Assembly (NCBI GenBank): GCA_018902385.1
Contig: JABSSW010000029.1
Coordinates: forward strand, 372,001-436,000
Source of the DNA: Physcia stellaris
Lineage: Eukaryota; Ascomycota; Lecanoromycetes; Caliciales; Physciaceae
Reading direction: 5' to 3'
Length of the DNA: 64,000 nt
Part shown: positions 22,484 to 35,043 of the stretch, one piece after another
Position numbering within the stretch: position 1 is the first letter of the stretch
Layout of the letters: every line of letters begins with the position of its first letter
The notes under the pieces: generated by a model
Told to the model about the DNA's origin: nothing
Databases searched by the model: none
Seen by the model: only the letters and a program-made list of their open reading frames with translations
Made by a program: the position numbers and the translations under genes

Positions 22484-23416
22484 TTGGATACATCTCTCGC
22501 CCTCTCTTCTCCATCGGGGAAAGACTTCCACCGTCCCCCACTTCATGGCAGCGGTCTCCTACGAGACTTTACCGATCAAGCTGCACTCTATATGTGTGGC
22601 GAGTTCATCAAATGGGCCCGTCAGAGTAATCGTTTCGACCTCGTAAACATCGCAGACCTCCTAGGGAAGGGTCTGAAACACCCTCTTCACGCCATATCAA
22701 TGAGATCTACGAGGTATACAAGTACTCGTTGATCTCGTCAGCTGATTGATTTCAGCCGATCAATTGGACCTTGTTAAGGATCTTCTCGTGACGAGACTGA
22801 AGATTCTTTCTTTGAGTCGTTCAGATCCTGAAGGTCTTGGCGCACTTCTGTAAATCGTGCATCGTTTTGCTCTTCGTACGCTGTTTCTGCTAATAAAGCT
22901 GATACTGTTATTTGTGGTCTTCACGGTAAAGCCACTTGACGAGGTCTACGAGGTCTAATGGGTCAAAGAAAAGTTACTCTGGCGCCCCTGATGACTTAAT
23001 GACCTTGAAGCATTGGAACAATTCCCTTCCAGTCCGATCAGTGCTTTTGCGTGTATTGAAACGCGTAACACGACCGAAAGATATCTTGGTCTTTCTGCAC
23101 GTCACATGGATGCTGGAGAAAGGGATGTCAAGCGATGCGAGCTATTGCCAGCAGCTGTATGTTTTTCCTCTCCCAGGTACAAATAGATCGTGGAGGCCCT
23201 GTTCAGGAGAATTGGCCGCGACGCTCTTACCCCAGAACAGTAAATATACATACGGACGCAGACCGAGCATGGTCACTGGCCCTATATATCGAATCTCTTT
23301 CCACTCTGGTTAGCATGCTACTCAAAACTGATGCTCTGAATTTCAAGCATTTGAGAATGGAAACTCCAGAAAGACGGACTTGCGCGGATTGCTGGGGGCT
23401 GCATAAGCATAAGTAA
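22484..23416 (+). pseudogene. Possible decayed or unresolved gene
   Basis: Several short plus-strand frames look like pieces of one protein but cannot be joined cleanly: FIKWARQSNRFDLVNIADLL (22600-22660), DQLDLVKDLLVTRLKILSL (after a possible acceptor TGATTTCAG at 22755) and HTDADRAWSLALYIESL with RTCADCWGLHKHK (23250-23416). Stops and frame changes separate them. Either an intron-rich gene I could not resolve, or a pseudogene. No family is recognised. Confidence 0.2.
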
Positions 23417-23723
23417 GCTGCTTTTTCTAATTTAGAGAAGCTTCTAAGCAGGTGACTATACGCTCATAGCAAGTAACAGAAGGCGAATCAGTTGCCGTCA
23501 CCCAATCAAGGGGGTTAATGATTGTCGTATCTTGTCAGCGAAGAAGGAAAGATAGACAGATATACGAACATAAATGCGTTTCCCTCAAAAGTTCCTTCTT
23601 TCTGATATACCGTTCAATGGATCCGTCCGTCTCGATAGTCAAATCGAAATGTATGCACAACAGAAAAAGGAAAAAACCCTGACCAGCACGCCGGGGCTGG
23701 GACACATTAGATATCACAAATTC

Positions 23724-25397
23724 TCAGACAGTACTAAAATTCAAAAGACCTGCGTCGCTGACTTCACAATCTTGTTCCCCCTCTAGACGATCCAAAAGCT
23801 CAACATGATGCGGACTTCGTGGTTCGATGTTAAACTCAAATGGGCCTGGACAGTGGATGAGTCCGGGGACATGCGTGAGCTTTACCGGGATTTCATCCCC
23901 TTGTGCATCTCTGGTTTTGCCAAAGCGGAATGCGGCCAGTAACTGAACGACTGCAATGTAGACCATCGAGTCTGCGAACAGTCGGCCTGGGCAAGATCGT
24001 CTTCCGTAGCCAAATGCGATCTGACCGGGATCAGGCTCGTTGAGTGGCGGCAGGTACCTCTCCGGCTTGAAAATATCCGGGTCGGGGTAGACTTCCGGGT
24101 CGTGTAAGAACCACCATACGTTAGCCTGTAGATACGATCCCTTGGGAATGACGTATTCCCCATGGACGATGTCTTCTTCCGATACATGCGTCCCGCCAAG
24201 CGGTGCGATAGGGTTCCAACGCCAGGCTTCCTTCACGATACCGTCAACATACGGTAGGTTCTCCCTATCTTCAAAAGTAGGGAGTCGGTCAGTGCCGACA
24301 ACATGATCAATCTCTTCTTGCGCTCTTTGCTGTACTTCGGGAAACATCACCAAGGCCAGTATGACACTAGTGATGGCGGCTACCGTGGTGTCGGAGGCTC
24401 CGATATAGAGATTGGCAGCAGTGATTTTGATGGTCTCTTCATTGTCTAAGTTCGAGGAGGCATTATCACCGGTTGTAATGTTGTACTTTTCCACCAAGCC
24501 GGAAACGTACGATGGTCGATGGGCCTTGTGTGCCATCTGCCGCTTGACGAAAGAGTATGGCACCTCTGCCAGCGCCTCATTGATCGCTTTATATTCTTGA
24601 GCGGTCTTCCTATAGGACATGCCGGGGACCCAATCAGGAAGATATCTAACCGCAGGGATCACATCGACAGGCCAAGAAAACGGTACATAGGCTTGCGAAA
24701 TGTTGTTTATCATGCGCTCAGCCATGCCGACCAATGGATCGTTTCCTGCTTTGTCTATCGAGTATCCATACGTAGTCTGTAGCACAACAGCAGCAGATAG
24801 ACTGATACATTATCAGCTTGACAAATCAGGTTCTAGAAATTCCGATCAATGCACGGCTTACGGCTTCAGATGTTGCAGCAGCTTATTTGGGTTATGCAAA
24901 ATCTTCACTATAAAACGAAGGGTCTCTTTCTCTTGTATGGGCTGGAAGCGAAGGGATGACGGCCCTTCTGTGCCTATCTCTTGATGGATCATGTTCCGAC
25001 GCTTGCGAAATGTCTCCGTGTATGGAGACGCGACCAAGATGCTTTGGAAACCAGACAGCGTAGCAAAGTTCATCTGCGGTCTTGCCGACGTCTTCTGCGC
25101 TGTCTTTCGCAAAATGGTATCTGCAGCTTCTCTGTCATGGAAGATCACGAGGGTTACGCCCATTAGGTTGACCGAGCTGATGGGGCCATAGATATCCTTG
25201 TGCCTGAGCCAATGCGAGAACTCCGGTTCTCCCTTAGGTGGCAGGTCGAAGAGATTGCCCACAATAGGCAGAGCTTTTGGGCCAGGAGGCAGGCGATGGC
25301 CACTTTTGGAGTTCGATTGTTTTCGATACTGGAGTAGAGCGATGGCTGCTCCTATGATTACGAGGCTGGCTTGGACGATAGTAAGAACAGACACCAT
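23724..25397 (-). CDS. Cytochrome P450 monooxygenase
   Basis: Exons 25397-24862 and 24801-23724, 537 residues (donor GTAAGC, branch GCTGAT, acceptor TATCAG). N-terminal membrane anchor (VLTIVQASLVIIGAAIALL) followed by the proline hinge RLPPGPKALPIVGN; I-helix GASDTT; ExxR as EAWR; PERY as KPERYL; heme loop FGYGRRSCPGRLFADS with the thiolate Cys. All P450 catalytic elements are therefore intact, and it should be an ER-bound oxygenase using a P450 reductase. The sequence style (WRWNPIAPLGGTH, YQANVWWFLHDPEVYPDP-like segment) resembles the large group annotated as O-methylsterigmatocystin oxidoreductase-like, but that name does not give the substrate. No biosynthetic backbone gene is nearby, so it appears to stand alone. 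Confidence 0.9.
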
Positions 25398-26435
25398 TAT
25401 TCTGGAATTTCAAGTCTTGAGCGAGATCAAAGCTTAATAGGCTCGATTTCTGAAAGCGAAGTTCCGTTGACAGACTGTATCGTTCCTGGGCTGCGATGAA
25501 GAAATAAAACCTCCCGTAAATTGCTCGATGGAGTATGAATGTGAAATATTTAGTATCAAGGTCGTTCATTAGTTCGTGGCGCCGAGTCAGTTGTGGTCGA
25601 GCATAAGTTCCCAACGGGATGGAAGCTTTGGTGTTATCTAGGCTCGCCGAGTCAGAAGACATATTCATTTAGATTTGCTGATCGATTCAGACTTGGCAAT
25701 ACGAGAGGCCTGATCGGGTTGTTGTGCTCATAATGATGCCAGTCGGATGCGTTCCGGACTTCTTGTCCGGGACCCAATTCGCCAATCCGTCGCCAGTTAC
25801 TCGTAATCCCCCACGCATCACGATTCACGACCCCTCCCTTCCCCGCCCTTCCATTTGCGGTGCAGTTTATTAGAGATATCGAAACCAGTTGGATGACAGA
25901 TTCGATTATTGCCTTCATATTTTATTTACAAGGTGTGTCGAGATTTCCATCAGTTGGTCGCTTCCTTCTCCGCTGTTGGGGAAGGTACGCTGACTTGTCG
26001 GAATTTCTGGGTTGGATGTTTGGGGGAATGGCTCACTACCGTAGTGTACGTGGGACTAAAGCTGTACAGTACCTGTATGGTGGCTTTGATGCGGGAATAT
26101 TGACATTGTATATGACTATGAGGGATCAGGGAGCGGGTGAGAGGCTTTTGCTCGGAGGAAGTGCTGGGTTTGGGTTGTGTTGTTGAGGTGGGTGCGGGGG
26201 TATAACTTGGGTCACGTTTTATTGGTTTTGTCTCTTGAAGAAAAACAACTGCATCGATGTGACCTGAACTTCTACGCCCTGGCTATATCATATGAGAGCA
26301 TACGTCTCTCTTCAAAGGCAGCTCCTGGCACCAAAAGAGACGAACAAAGGACCAAATCCCCAAAAATCACCGTTCAACGAAACTCAGATGATGATTGTCC
26401 TTCCCAATTCAGGACTAACGATTTCCATATCCCCA
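25398..26435. other. Gene-free stretch
   Basis: Between the 5' end of the P450 and the 3' end of guanine deaminase. Weak open frames only; nothing recognised. Confidence 0.4.
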
Positions 26436-28485
26436 TCAACTCTCTGCTCCTCTTCGCTCATGTACCTTCCGCCCCTTGACCCACACCTTCTTAACATTCC
26501 TATCATCGCCGCAAAAGACCCATTTCGCGAGCTTCTCCCGCACGCTCTCCTTCCCCCACAGCTCAACCGGATGATCATGTCCAGCGCTCAACGACCCCAC
26601 AGAATCCCCATCAAAGACCTCCACCCCATCGCCCTCAACGCTAAAATCCCCACACTGAATCATCTGCGCATCGAACTCAAAGCCAACCTCAAACAAGCCC
26701 ACCTTCTGCTCCAATCCCAAACACTTCGCACCACCAACCGTAGCCAAATACAATACCTCCTCAACACTCAACTTCAGCCTCTCGATGCCCTCCTCCCCTC
26801 TCCCCTCAACCACACTCTCCGCCCCCTCCAACCCCCTCCTCTCCCTCAACTTCGAGCCCTCAACACCAGCCAACACCCGACTAACCCCCAACGCCTCCCT
26901 CGCCGCCGTCAACACACTAGGCGACCACCCCCCCGAAACATCCGTGCCGAGCCCCACATTGATCCCCATATCCAGCAACTCGCGCACAGGGCACAGCCCA
27001 GAGGACAAATAGCTATTACTAACCGGACAATGGGCCACGCCCGCGCCATGCGCCTTCACCATTTCTTTTTCGGCGGCGCTGAGATGGATCGCGTGGCCCA
27101 GCACCGTGCGCGGCGTGAGCAGCGCGTGCGTGGCGTAGACCTCGGTGTAGGAAGCGCAGGCCGGGAACAGCGTCCTCACGAGCGCGATCTCGTCTGCGTT
27201 CTCGGAGATGTGCGTCTGGATCGGCAGGTCGTGGTGCTGTGCCAGGGCGCCGAGCTGGTGTAGGCACGCCGAGGTGCAGGAGGGCGCGAAGCGCGGCGTT
27301 ATGATCGGCTCCACGAGCTCGCGCGCCGGGTCGAGCTGCGCGGAGTGGGTGATTGTGGCGCGCGTGGCGGAGAGGGCTGCGAGGGGGCTTTCGTCGCGGT
27401 AGAAGGAGGGGTTGATGGTTGGGTTGTCCATGCAGACGCGGCCGACTTTGGCGCGCTGGCCTGCTGTGTGGCAGAGGGTTGTGAGGAGGTTTGTTGCTGG
27501 GACGTGCAGGGTTGCGTAGTAGGCTGCTGTTGTGGTGCCGTGGGCGAGGGTGCGGGCGATGACGCGGCTGTAGATGTGCCGCGCTCGGGAGAGGGATGAG
27601 AAGGATGATTCGAGGGGGAAGGTGTATTCTGAGAGCCAGGAAAGGAGGGTTGTGGTGCCGAATAGACCGGTGTTGAGGTATTGAGGGGCGTGGATGTGAG
27701 TATCTGAGATTGTGAAGGGTTCGAGTCAGCTTCTTGGATGTGAGTGACTGAAAAGAATATGTGGTTTATGGCGCTTTTGACGCCGATTGTGGCAGATAAC
27801 ACTCCAAAAACGATACAAGTATCATAGAAGCTAGCGAAAGAGATGAGATAGATATCAAACCTGGGGTAATTTCAGGTCCTCAACAATTATCGTCTTTCTG
27901 GGTCGAATCATAGACGAACGAATGTAATTGAACCGTCCTTGCTTTTGCATCTCTGCTTGATCAGTGTGAGTTTGATCCGAAGCCTGCTCTTATACTAAGA
28001 AAACGCTGTAGAAAAGAAGATCCAGCCATTCACGAAGTATCGATCATGCATAGAAGAATGCACAACAATCTACTCTCACCTCATCGCGACCACATAATTA
28101 ACCACCACCCCGTCTTCCAATCGAAACATCCATACAAAAACAAAATCCAAAATCCAAAAACAAAGAGAAATATCCCAAACTCACCAACAAACCCCGGAAA
28201 AAACCACCCCTTCCCTCCCCTCCCCCTCCACCTCCCCCAATCCTCTAACCCACACCACATCCCCCAATCCCAGCCCCACCCCCTCACCACCGCCTCACAC
28301 TCCCTTCCATCCCCCTCCGAGTCGCACTCTAAATCAGATTCTACATATCGGATAACACCAGCTTCATCAACGCCAACAGCCGCATCCTCCAAGACCTTGA
28401 GGCTGCCGAGCGTCGGCGTGGAGATGAATGTGCCGGTGTAGACTGTTTTCTTGAGGGGGGCTTTTTCTGGGGGTGAGGGCTCCAT
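26436..28485 (-). CDS. Guanine deaminase
   Basis: Exons 28485-28185 and 27703-26436, 522 residues. An amidohydrolase-superfamily enzyme that converts guanine + water to xanthine + ammonia in purine salvage. Zinc-site and family motifs are all present: FFPGFVDTHIHAPQY (the two metal His, created by the splice), ITPRFAPSC, PIQTHISEN, GHAIHL, GVAHCPVSN and GLGTDVSGG. The splice joins G|GTGAGT to CTCAG|AT and restores the D of DTHIH. The intron is 481 bp, several times longer than any other here. Exon 1 contains an odd Trp/Gly-rich segment (GWGWDWGMWCGLEDWG) just before the PGF motif. The gene is much richer in G+C than its neighbours. Confidence 0.9.
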
Positions 28486-28996
28486 TTTCTACGGAGACGC
28501 AATGCGGCGATGTCAGAAACTTTCTGTAGACTCACTATCAGAATGGGCTGATAGGTCTTTGAACTTGTTCGGATTTGTTTTAAGGCGATAAGAGGGTGTT
28601 GGTTCGTAATTGATCAATTGTGAGGAGGGATCGCTTCCGTAGAACTTAGTTTGTTGTTTTCAAGGCCAAAGATTTGTGGCAACGTGGGAGGCGATGTGAA
28701 ACGTATATATAAAAAGGAAAACTCCCCAAAGATAAGACAATTCATGGAGGTTCAAGTAGCTTCTACCCTAGCCCTAAATCAGTCAGACGGCCATCGCCGC
28801 ATTCCGTATATTGCTGCGTTGGATGTTTCAGCTGTACGCAATGGTCACTCTAGTCCAAGATAAAGACGGCCTTTTTACATCGGCGGCATGTCGGAAGGTC
28901 TAGATAGGGGTATCATTACTAAAACAGGACAGAACAGCCACCGCGCTCGTTTCCGTCACGCATTTGCAAGTATGTATTTTTTGTGGACAGCCACCG
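28486..28996. other. Gene-free stretch
   Basis: Upstream of guanine deaminase and downstream of NTE1; A/T-rich and without recognisable features. Confidence 0.4.
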
Positions 28997-31900
28997 TTAT
29001 ACACTCGCCCTCCTGGGAGCCATGGTTCGTCTCAAAGCCTTCTTCTCCTCCGTCTCTTCCATTACCGGGAGTAACCCCTGATCTCTGAGCTTGGCGAGAT
29101 ACTCCTGGCCGTACTTGTACCCCACCTGATAGATCTCGTCGAACTTGGCGAATTCCAATGTTCCATACGGGTCGATAGGAGGTCGCATGTACAAGCATCC
29201 TGGTGTGGTCTTTGCTCTCTCCAGAGCATCTATACTGCTAACGTAGGCAAGTCTCGACTGGATTTCCGAGAGGGTTGGTGGGTTAGGGAACGATGAGAAA
29301 GGGTTCCAACGGTTTAATAGAGCCCATGCGCCTGATAAGGAGTCACCAAATGCCTGAGGAAGATTGTCATCTATTGAGCCGACGTCCACAGCGAAAACCA
29401 CGTCTGCACCGAGAGTCTTCATATGGGCAACGGTGAGGTTGTCGACGTAGCCACCGTCGAGAAGCATACTACCCTCATCACACAGGGGAGGGATGAGGCC
29501 AGCCAGCGACATAGACGCTCGCACATAGCGCCAGACATACCCCGAATTGTGGAACTCCGAGCGCGATTTGCTGATGTTTGTAGTGTTGCAATAGAACTCG
29601 AGCCAGAAGTCTTCGATCTGGGAATTGCCAAACGTCTTGAAGATCCCCCGGTTGAACTCATGCCCGGTCGTGTATGATGCTGAGGGGTAGGTGAGATCCA
29701 GCGCAAAGCGCCACATACTTCCCATCCGCCCAGCAAAGCTCTTTGCTCGTCCATACATGGGGACTACGTCTGCGTCACGAGCATAGAGAGCCCCAATGAA
29801 GGCTCCAATAGAGGTACCACCAACGATGTCGATGGGAATACCAGCTTCTTCCAATGCGCGAATGACACCAATCTGAGATATCCCTCTTGCTCCACCCCCT
29901 CCAAGCACTATACCTACCGACTTGCCGCACAATCGGCGCGCAAGCCGATGGAAGTCGCCCTTGAACGGTGTTTCTGCAGAGTATAAAGGTGTTTGCCTGA
30001 TTCGCCGTGAAGTATATTTCTGGATTTCAGCCTGCAGGACCTGGACTCGCTGCTTGAGTGCAGTTCCGAAACGTTTGATCTGCGGGCCTGCAGGCTCTTG
30101 ATCATTACGAACGGACATTTGTATATGGTGATGTCCACCGTTGATCCACAGTCGGTTCCTTAACCACTTGCGGGTGAGTCCAGGCGGAGAGTACCGATCA
30201 ACATGAAGCAAAACCAGCTCTTTCCTGGCTGTAGTCTTCATACCTAGAAGAAAGCGCTCATACTCCCCTATACCGGGCGAGCCTTCGGCAAGTCCGACGA
30301 GAAGAATGCAATCGGCCTGAGTAATACAGGTCTGCGTCCAGGGCGAATTTACGTTGGTGTCAGCGATGTAGAGCAGCATGCCATACCGCTCTTCCAGATC
30401 CGCAAGGTACTGAGAAAGCTTGAGCTTACCCATCCTCGAAAAAGCATGTCTGCCTAGGTGATTCAAGATCGCCGCTTGATTTAGAGAGGTGACTCCGTTC
30501 ACAACACCGATTTGAGTCAGTGCGGTCAGTAGCCTGCTGCCAAACTCTACTACAGGTACCCCGGCGGTGACGGGTAAGATGGCCGTAGTTCTAAGATTGA
30601 CATTCGAGGAAGCGATATTGCTTGAACCAGAGCTTGTTTTGTCTTTTCCTTGCTCGAGTGTAGGGTCCTCGATGAGTGCCCGCATTCGCTGAGCAATGAT
30701 TTTGGATATCTTAATCGTGATGCCAGGATGCTCCAGCGCTAAGCTGTTAAAGAGGGTCTTTGGGAATTTGGCCAATTCCGTGTCACGAATAGCATGTAAG
30801 GTTGCAGGCCGAACAGATTCAGTCAGTACTTCAAGCTCTCCTACACTTTCTCCCTGCCCATACTCTCCGACTACGCGCATTGTGCGATCGTCTTTCTCAT
30901 GTAACCCTCTCAATCTGCCATTGAGGACGATATAGATTGCATCACTATCGTCACCTTGATGGTGTATGACTTGCCCAGCGTTGACTTGGATCCACTCTAG
31001 AGCGAAATCAATGTGGAGGATGAGCCGCGGAAGGAGACTAGTGAGGCGCTTGGCCATCGTCAACAGTATGACAGGATATTTCTCTACTAATCGCTCAAGG
31101 GATGTTCGAGGTAGAAAGCCCACGTAGACATCTGTCTTAGCTCTTACATCTATGAAGGACCTGTATGACGACACCGTTCCGATGTAGCCCGCGAGTCCTC
31201 CAGGCTTGATAAGGAAAAGACTTTTTCTTATGCGTTGTCCTTTTCTGCCTCCATGAGAGTTACTTCGTGGCGTTTTCCGTGCAGAATTCGTGGCTGCTCG
31301 ACGAAGCGGTGGCAATCTATCCTGTTGATGCTGCTGGATTGACCCGTTCAAAGGAGGTGCACCGGCAGCATCATGGAGTTCTGTAGCCACGCTCACATCG
31401 AGGAAGCCGTCAATCACGTAGTACAGTCCCGGATTACGCTCCCCTTCCTCTACAAGGACCGCGTCTTTGGGGAAAAAGACTATCTCTAGCTCGTCCCTGA
31501 GCTCACTAGTGAGATTGCGAATATTCAAAGGCCCTCCTGCAAGCCCAGAGCTTGAGCTCATTGACTCTGCATCGCCATCTGCCGAGACGTCATAAGGATC
31601 CATGAATCCGAACGCATTGGTGAAAGTTGCTTTTTGTCGCTGGGCATCATAAGATACCATGCGCGGCGAATGCTCTACAGAGACCGACGATTTTCTAATG
31701 GCATCTTTCGCATTTGTAAGGCCTATTGCTTTGATCATGCACTCCAATATCGATATCCGAAAAATAGCATCCTCGTCAAGGGATTCTGGCCGGCGAGCCT
31801 GTAGTCCATTTCGCAAAGGAGGAGACGTGAAAGGTGTGTGCTCTCTCTGCGCTAGGGGACTAGTCAAGCCAAGATCCTCGATAGGAGACAGCGGACCAAT

Positions 31901-33668
31901 GTCAGGCAGAGCCGAAGTCATACGTAAGTGGCCAGGCTGCTTTTCTCCAAATCGTGATACTCGGATGTTTGTGAGCAAGTCACCTGCGTCAAGACCTGTC
32001 TTCTGACTTAGTCCAACCTCATCACTAGGATGTCTGATTGGAGAGTCGGTGCGGCGAGCGGCAAGTCTTGCTTGCATGATAATGTCTTTCCTCAGACTAC
32101 TGCTTGAACGTCTTCTTTGAGCTGCCCCCGGATTGTGTAGAGCTATGCCCTTCATACCGTCCTCTGCAGAGGTCAGGCGTTCTTTTTCCTGGGCAAATTT
32201 GTCTTTCAGCCTGTCGAGTGCAGCCCCTCGAAGGTGATTCGGTAGATCATAAGTTGTGTACCTGTTCATATGTCTTTCGGTTCTCAGTACCTCTGAGGTC
32301 AATCCTAGGTACGAATGTGCTGTCGCAAGTGTTACTCGCTGTAAGCGCGTCAAGATCACCTGAACTATGTGAGCGGTAGCTTTTGGGTATACTCGTGTCA
32401 GGCGATGAAAAGCCGTAGCAGGAATAATAGCAATCGTCGTGTCCACTGTTGCTCTTGCGACAATGTCCGGGTGGACGGATTTCCTCCTACGCTTGCCGCC
32501 GCTGGGTAACCTGTTGTGGCTCGACTGCGTATGGTCGTCATTGTTCGGAGTATGATCGAGCCTTAACGGTGGTACAGAAGGCATACGCCCTCTGGGGTAA
32601 TCCAAAGCTGCTCCACCACCGTCGATTGAATGAGATTGCGAAGAAAATAACTCAGAGTCAGGAGTTCGGGGAACCGAGTCAGGCGGCATAGCTGGCGTAA
32701 AGCCCGCACTCGATGTACTAGAGCCCAATCCGCCTTCACTATCCCCATCATGACGAAGTCTGACATCTTCTGTGAACAATGACAGGATTGAAAAGAGGGA
32801 CGACATTGGCGCGCCGTTCTTGACTTCAGTCAGGAGCTGATAACCTTGATGCTCATCATCCGGATCCTCGCCTTCGTGTCGATGGGTATAATTCTCTTCG
32901 TTCATAGTCCCTCCATCATCCGTCACGTTGGAGTCTCTGATCGATTTGACAAAGATTTGTACCAGGCCATCAACCACTAGACAGAAACCCTTCTCTTCCT
33001 CCAATAGTAAGGTTTCGCCGGCAATGAGCTTTCTGGTCTGCATCGTACGGGTAAGCTCATGGAATACCGATCTCTCCACTGCGAGAACAATCAGCAATTT
33101 GTAGAGCAGCTCTTCAAGGCTGGCTGCAATACCTACGATAGCCGAAGACCTTGATCGCACTCAGGAACTCGTCGAGGTAATTAGCCAGCCCGGGCTTTGA
33201 ATCCCCTTCCTGAGTGTCCGGGAAGAGGTCGATGTGAGGTTCTTTCCTTTGTGGCTCTGGGGGTAATCTGGTGTACATGTTCATGAAACGGTACCGCACC
33301 AGCCATGAGATCATGGAGCCAAAGGCTAGGACGATCAACATGCTGGGGATTGTCAGTCCTTGAACTAGCCTAGGAGGCTAACAAACTTACAGAGTGGTGA
33401 AATTCATGGTGACCGTCAGGCTGGTGGAGAACAAGTTGAAGAGAACTGTGGGCAGGGTGATGGAGGTGAAGGTCACCAGCCAGTATAGGAAAGCAGGGAT
33501 GAAGCGACCAAGGAGCAAGAGTAAAGCCCCCAATAAGCCCATCCATGATCGTGATGTACCTTGTTGCGAACTAGCTAGAGCGGAAATCTGAGGCTCTGAG
33601 GAGGTTGAAGCCGAAGCGCTGAAGGTGGAGGGTGGTGTAGACGCATTTTGCTGGAGGATTGAATCCAT
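28997..33668 (-). CDS. NTE1: Lysophospholipase NTE1 (patatin-like)
   Basis: Exons 33668-33391, 33342-33137, 33078-28997, 1521 residues, the normal length of fungal NTE1. It is an ER-membrane serine esterase that deacylates phosphatidylcholine and lysophosphatidylcholine to glycerophosphocholine. Order: N-terminal membrane segments ([35 protein letters not shown]), three cyclic-nucleotide-binding-like domains (for example the stretches after [35 protein letters not shown] and [19 protein letters not shown]), then the patatin domain with oxyanion GGGGARG, nucleophile GTSIG and DGGYVDN for the Ser-Asp dyad. The two short introns restore [21 protein letters not shown]. Everything needed for activity appears intact. 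Confidence 0.95.
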
Positions 33669-34258
33669 GACTGAGGGGAAGGTGGGGGCTCATTGTTGCT
33701 CCGACATAGGACCAGATCGTGGGGTGCGCATGCATCTGCCTCTGAGTCGCATCGTCGTGGACAGGACAATTGAAGTTTGTTTGAGAAAAGCGTAAGAGAA
33801 ATAGCTGCGAATCACGTCGTCCTGCTTCTGCATGCACTCCAGCTGAGCCCGCCATGCGGCGAGTCGGGTCCCTCGGCCCGAAGACCGCTTATCCAGTCGA
33901 GCCAGTCGATCCAGGACGCGCGAGAACAGAATCAATTGGCATCTCCATGCATTCATCAACCTGGCTTTGACACAAGCAGTTCCCCGTGTTCGAAATCCGG
34001 ATCCCGGTTGGAAGTTGTAGGTATATTAAGTATTGGTTTCATCACTTTGCTGACTGGATACATTCTGGTTCGTGAAGGCACATGAGTTGCATGGCTACGG
34101 GCACGAGCCAACATGTCGAGGCTCGACCCCTTAACAACTACAAAATGGCAAACAGGCCGATAAATGATTCCGAGATGACATATCTCGAGTCCTAGAAAGC
34201 TAATGTATCTCCACCAATTCTCGGCCAGCCACAGCTATCCTCCGTATACCTGAACATC
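33669..34258. other. Gene-free stretch
   Basis: Upstream of NTE1. No gene, tRNA or repeat recognised. Confidence 0.4.
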
Positions 34259-34629
34259 CTACAGACCCAATGGGTTCTGAGCACTCTGCTTCTTCTCGCC
34301 AGACTCTGCACTTCCTCCACCCTGCGAAGTGGCGCCCTTGACGGTATCACCAGCGCCCTTGGTGGTGTCGCCGACCGTGTTGGTCAATCCGGTGGTGGTG
34401 TCTCCCACAGTCTTCCCAACGCCGCCGACTACAACAAATTAGCGCTCAGTAGAGACCGTGCGGTTGATGGGCTCGATACATACCAGCACCACCGACAGTG
34501 TCAGTCACGCCGCCAACAGTCTTGCCTAGAGTATCTGTCACCCCACCAAGAATGCCTTGTCAGTCACATCAGCCCGTCCATTATCCGGTATGGTCAAAGG
34601 GGAGACGAACCTCCTGCCTTGTCTGCCAT
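34259..34629 (-). CDS. Small glycine/threonine-rich repeat protein
   Basis: Three exons 34629-34611, 34555-34484, 34428-34259, 86 residues. The first exon is only 19 nt and its donor is GTTCGT, which is unusual; the other junctions are canonical and all phases match. The protein is built of degenerate 10-11-residue units: GGVTDTLGKTVGGVTDTVGG, GGVGKTVGDTTTGLTNTVGD, TTKGAGDTVKGATSQGGG, ending SAQNPLGL. The pattern recalls LEA-like or phasin-like amphipathic helices and is widespread in filamentous ascomycetes as an uncharacterised protein. No signal peptide. A role in stress protection is only an inference from composition. Confidence 0.7.
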
Positions 34630-35043
34630 GACGGTACTTTTCTGGTTCGGATTACAGGTGTGGGAATGAATTGGGGTGCTCCTCGATGTATGTCAGTCGC
34701 CAAAGGACTTCTTCAAGCAGGTAGGTTGGATAGTCTTACGTTTATGTTTCTTTACTATTTGGCCTTTTTGGATGCTTTGGAAAGGGTCTTGAAGAAGGAA
34801 GGAGTGGCTGTGTCTGGATTATATGACTCGAATGAGGGGTCCTTTCAAGCTTGACGTAAAGGCGCACCAGCCCCACCAACAGATCGAGGCCGTCTAGACT
34901 TTTGTTCCCCCGTGCATTATTCTTTCGATCCAGCCTGAAAGCCGGTTTTTGAATCAATCACGTGCCCAAGATCTCAGCCCTCTATGGACCCTTGATTAGA
35001 TCAACCACAAACCACTCGAGCTACTCGTACTCTATCCACAACA
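34630..35043. other. Divergent upstream region
   Basis: Between the small repeat protein and the DUF7704 gene, which diverge from here. No specific element assigned. Confidence 0.35.

Noticed and set aside
22005-22541. Open frame continuous with the F-box protein, which would add 179 residues
   Set aside because: Composition is not protein-like, the F-box motif normally lies close to the N-terminus, and ATG 22004 is a natural start.
27299-27802. Pro/Ser/Thr-rich 167-codon minus-strand ORF over guanine deaminase
   Set aside because: Shadow frame of a G+C-rich coding exon; the deaminase frame carries all conserved motifs.
33960-34020. GTTCGAAATCC resembling a tRNA B box
   Set aside because: No matching A box, acceptor stem or anticodon arm could be folded around it.
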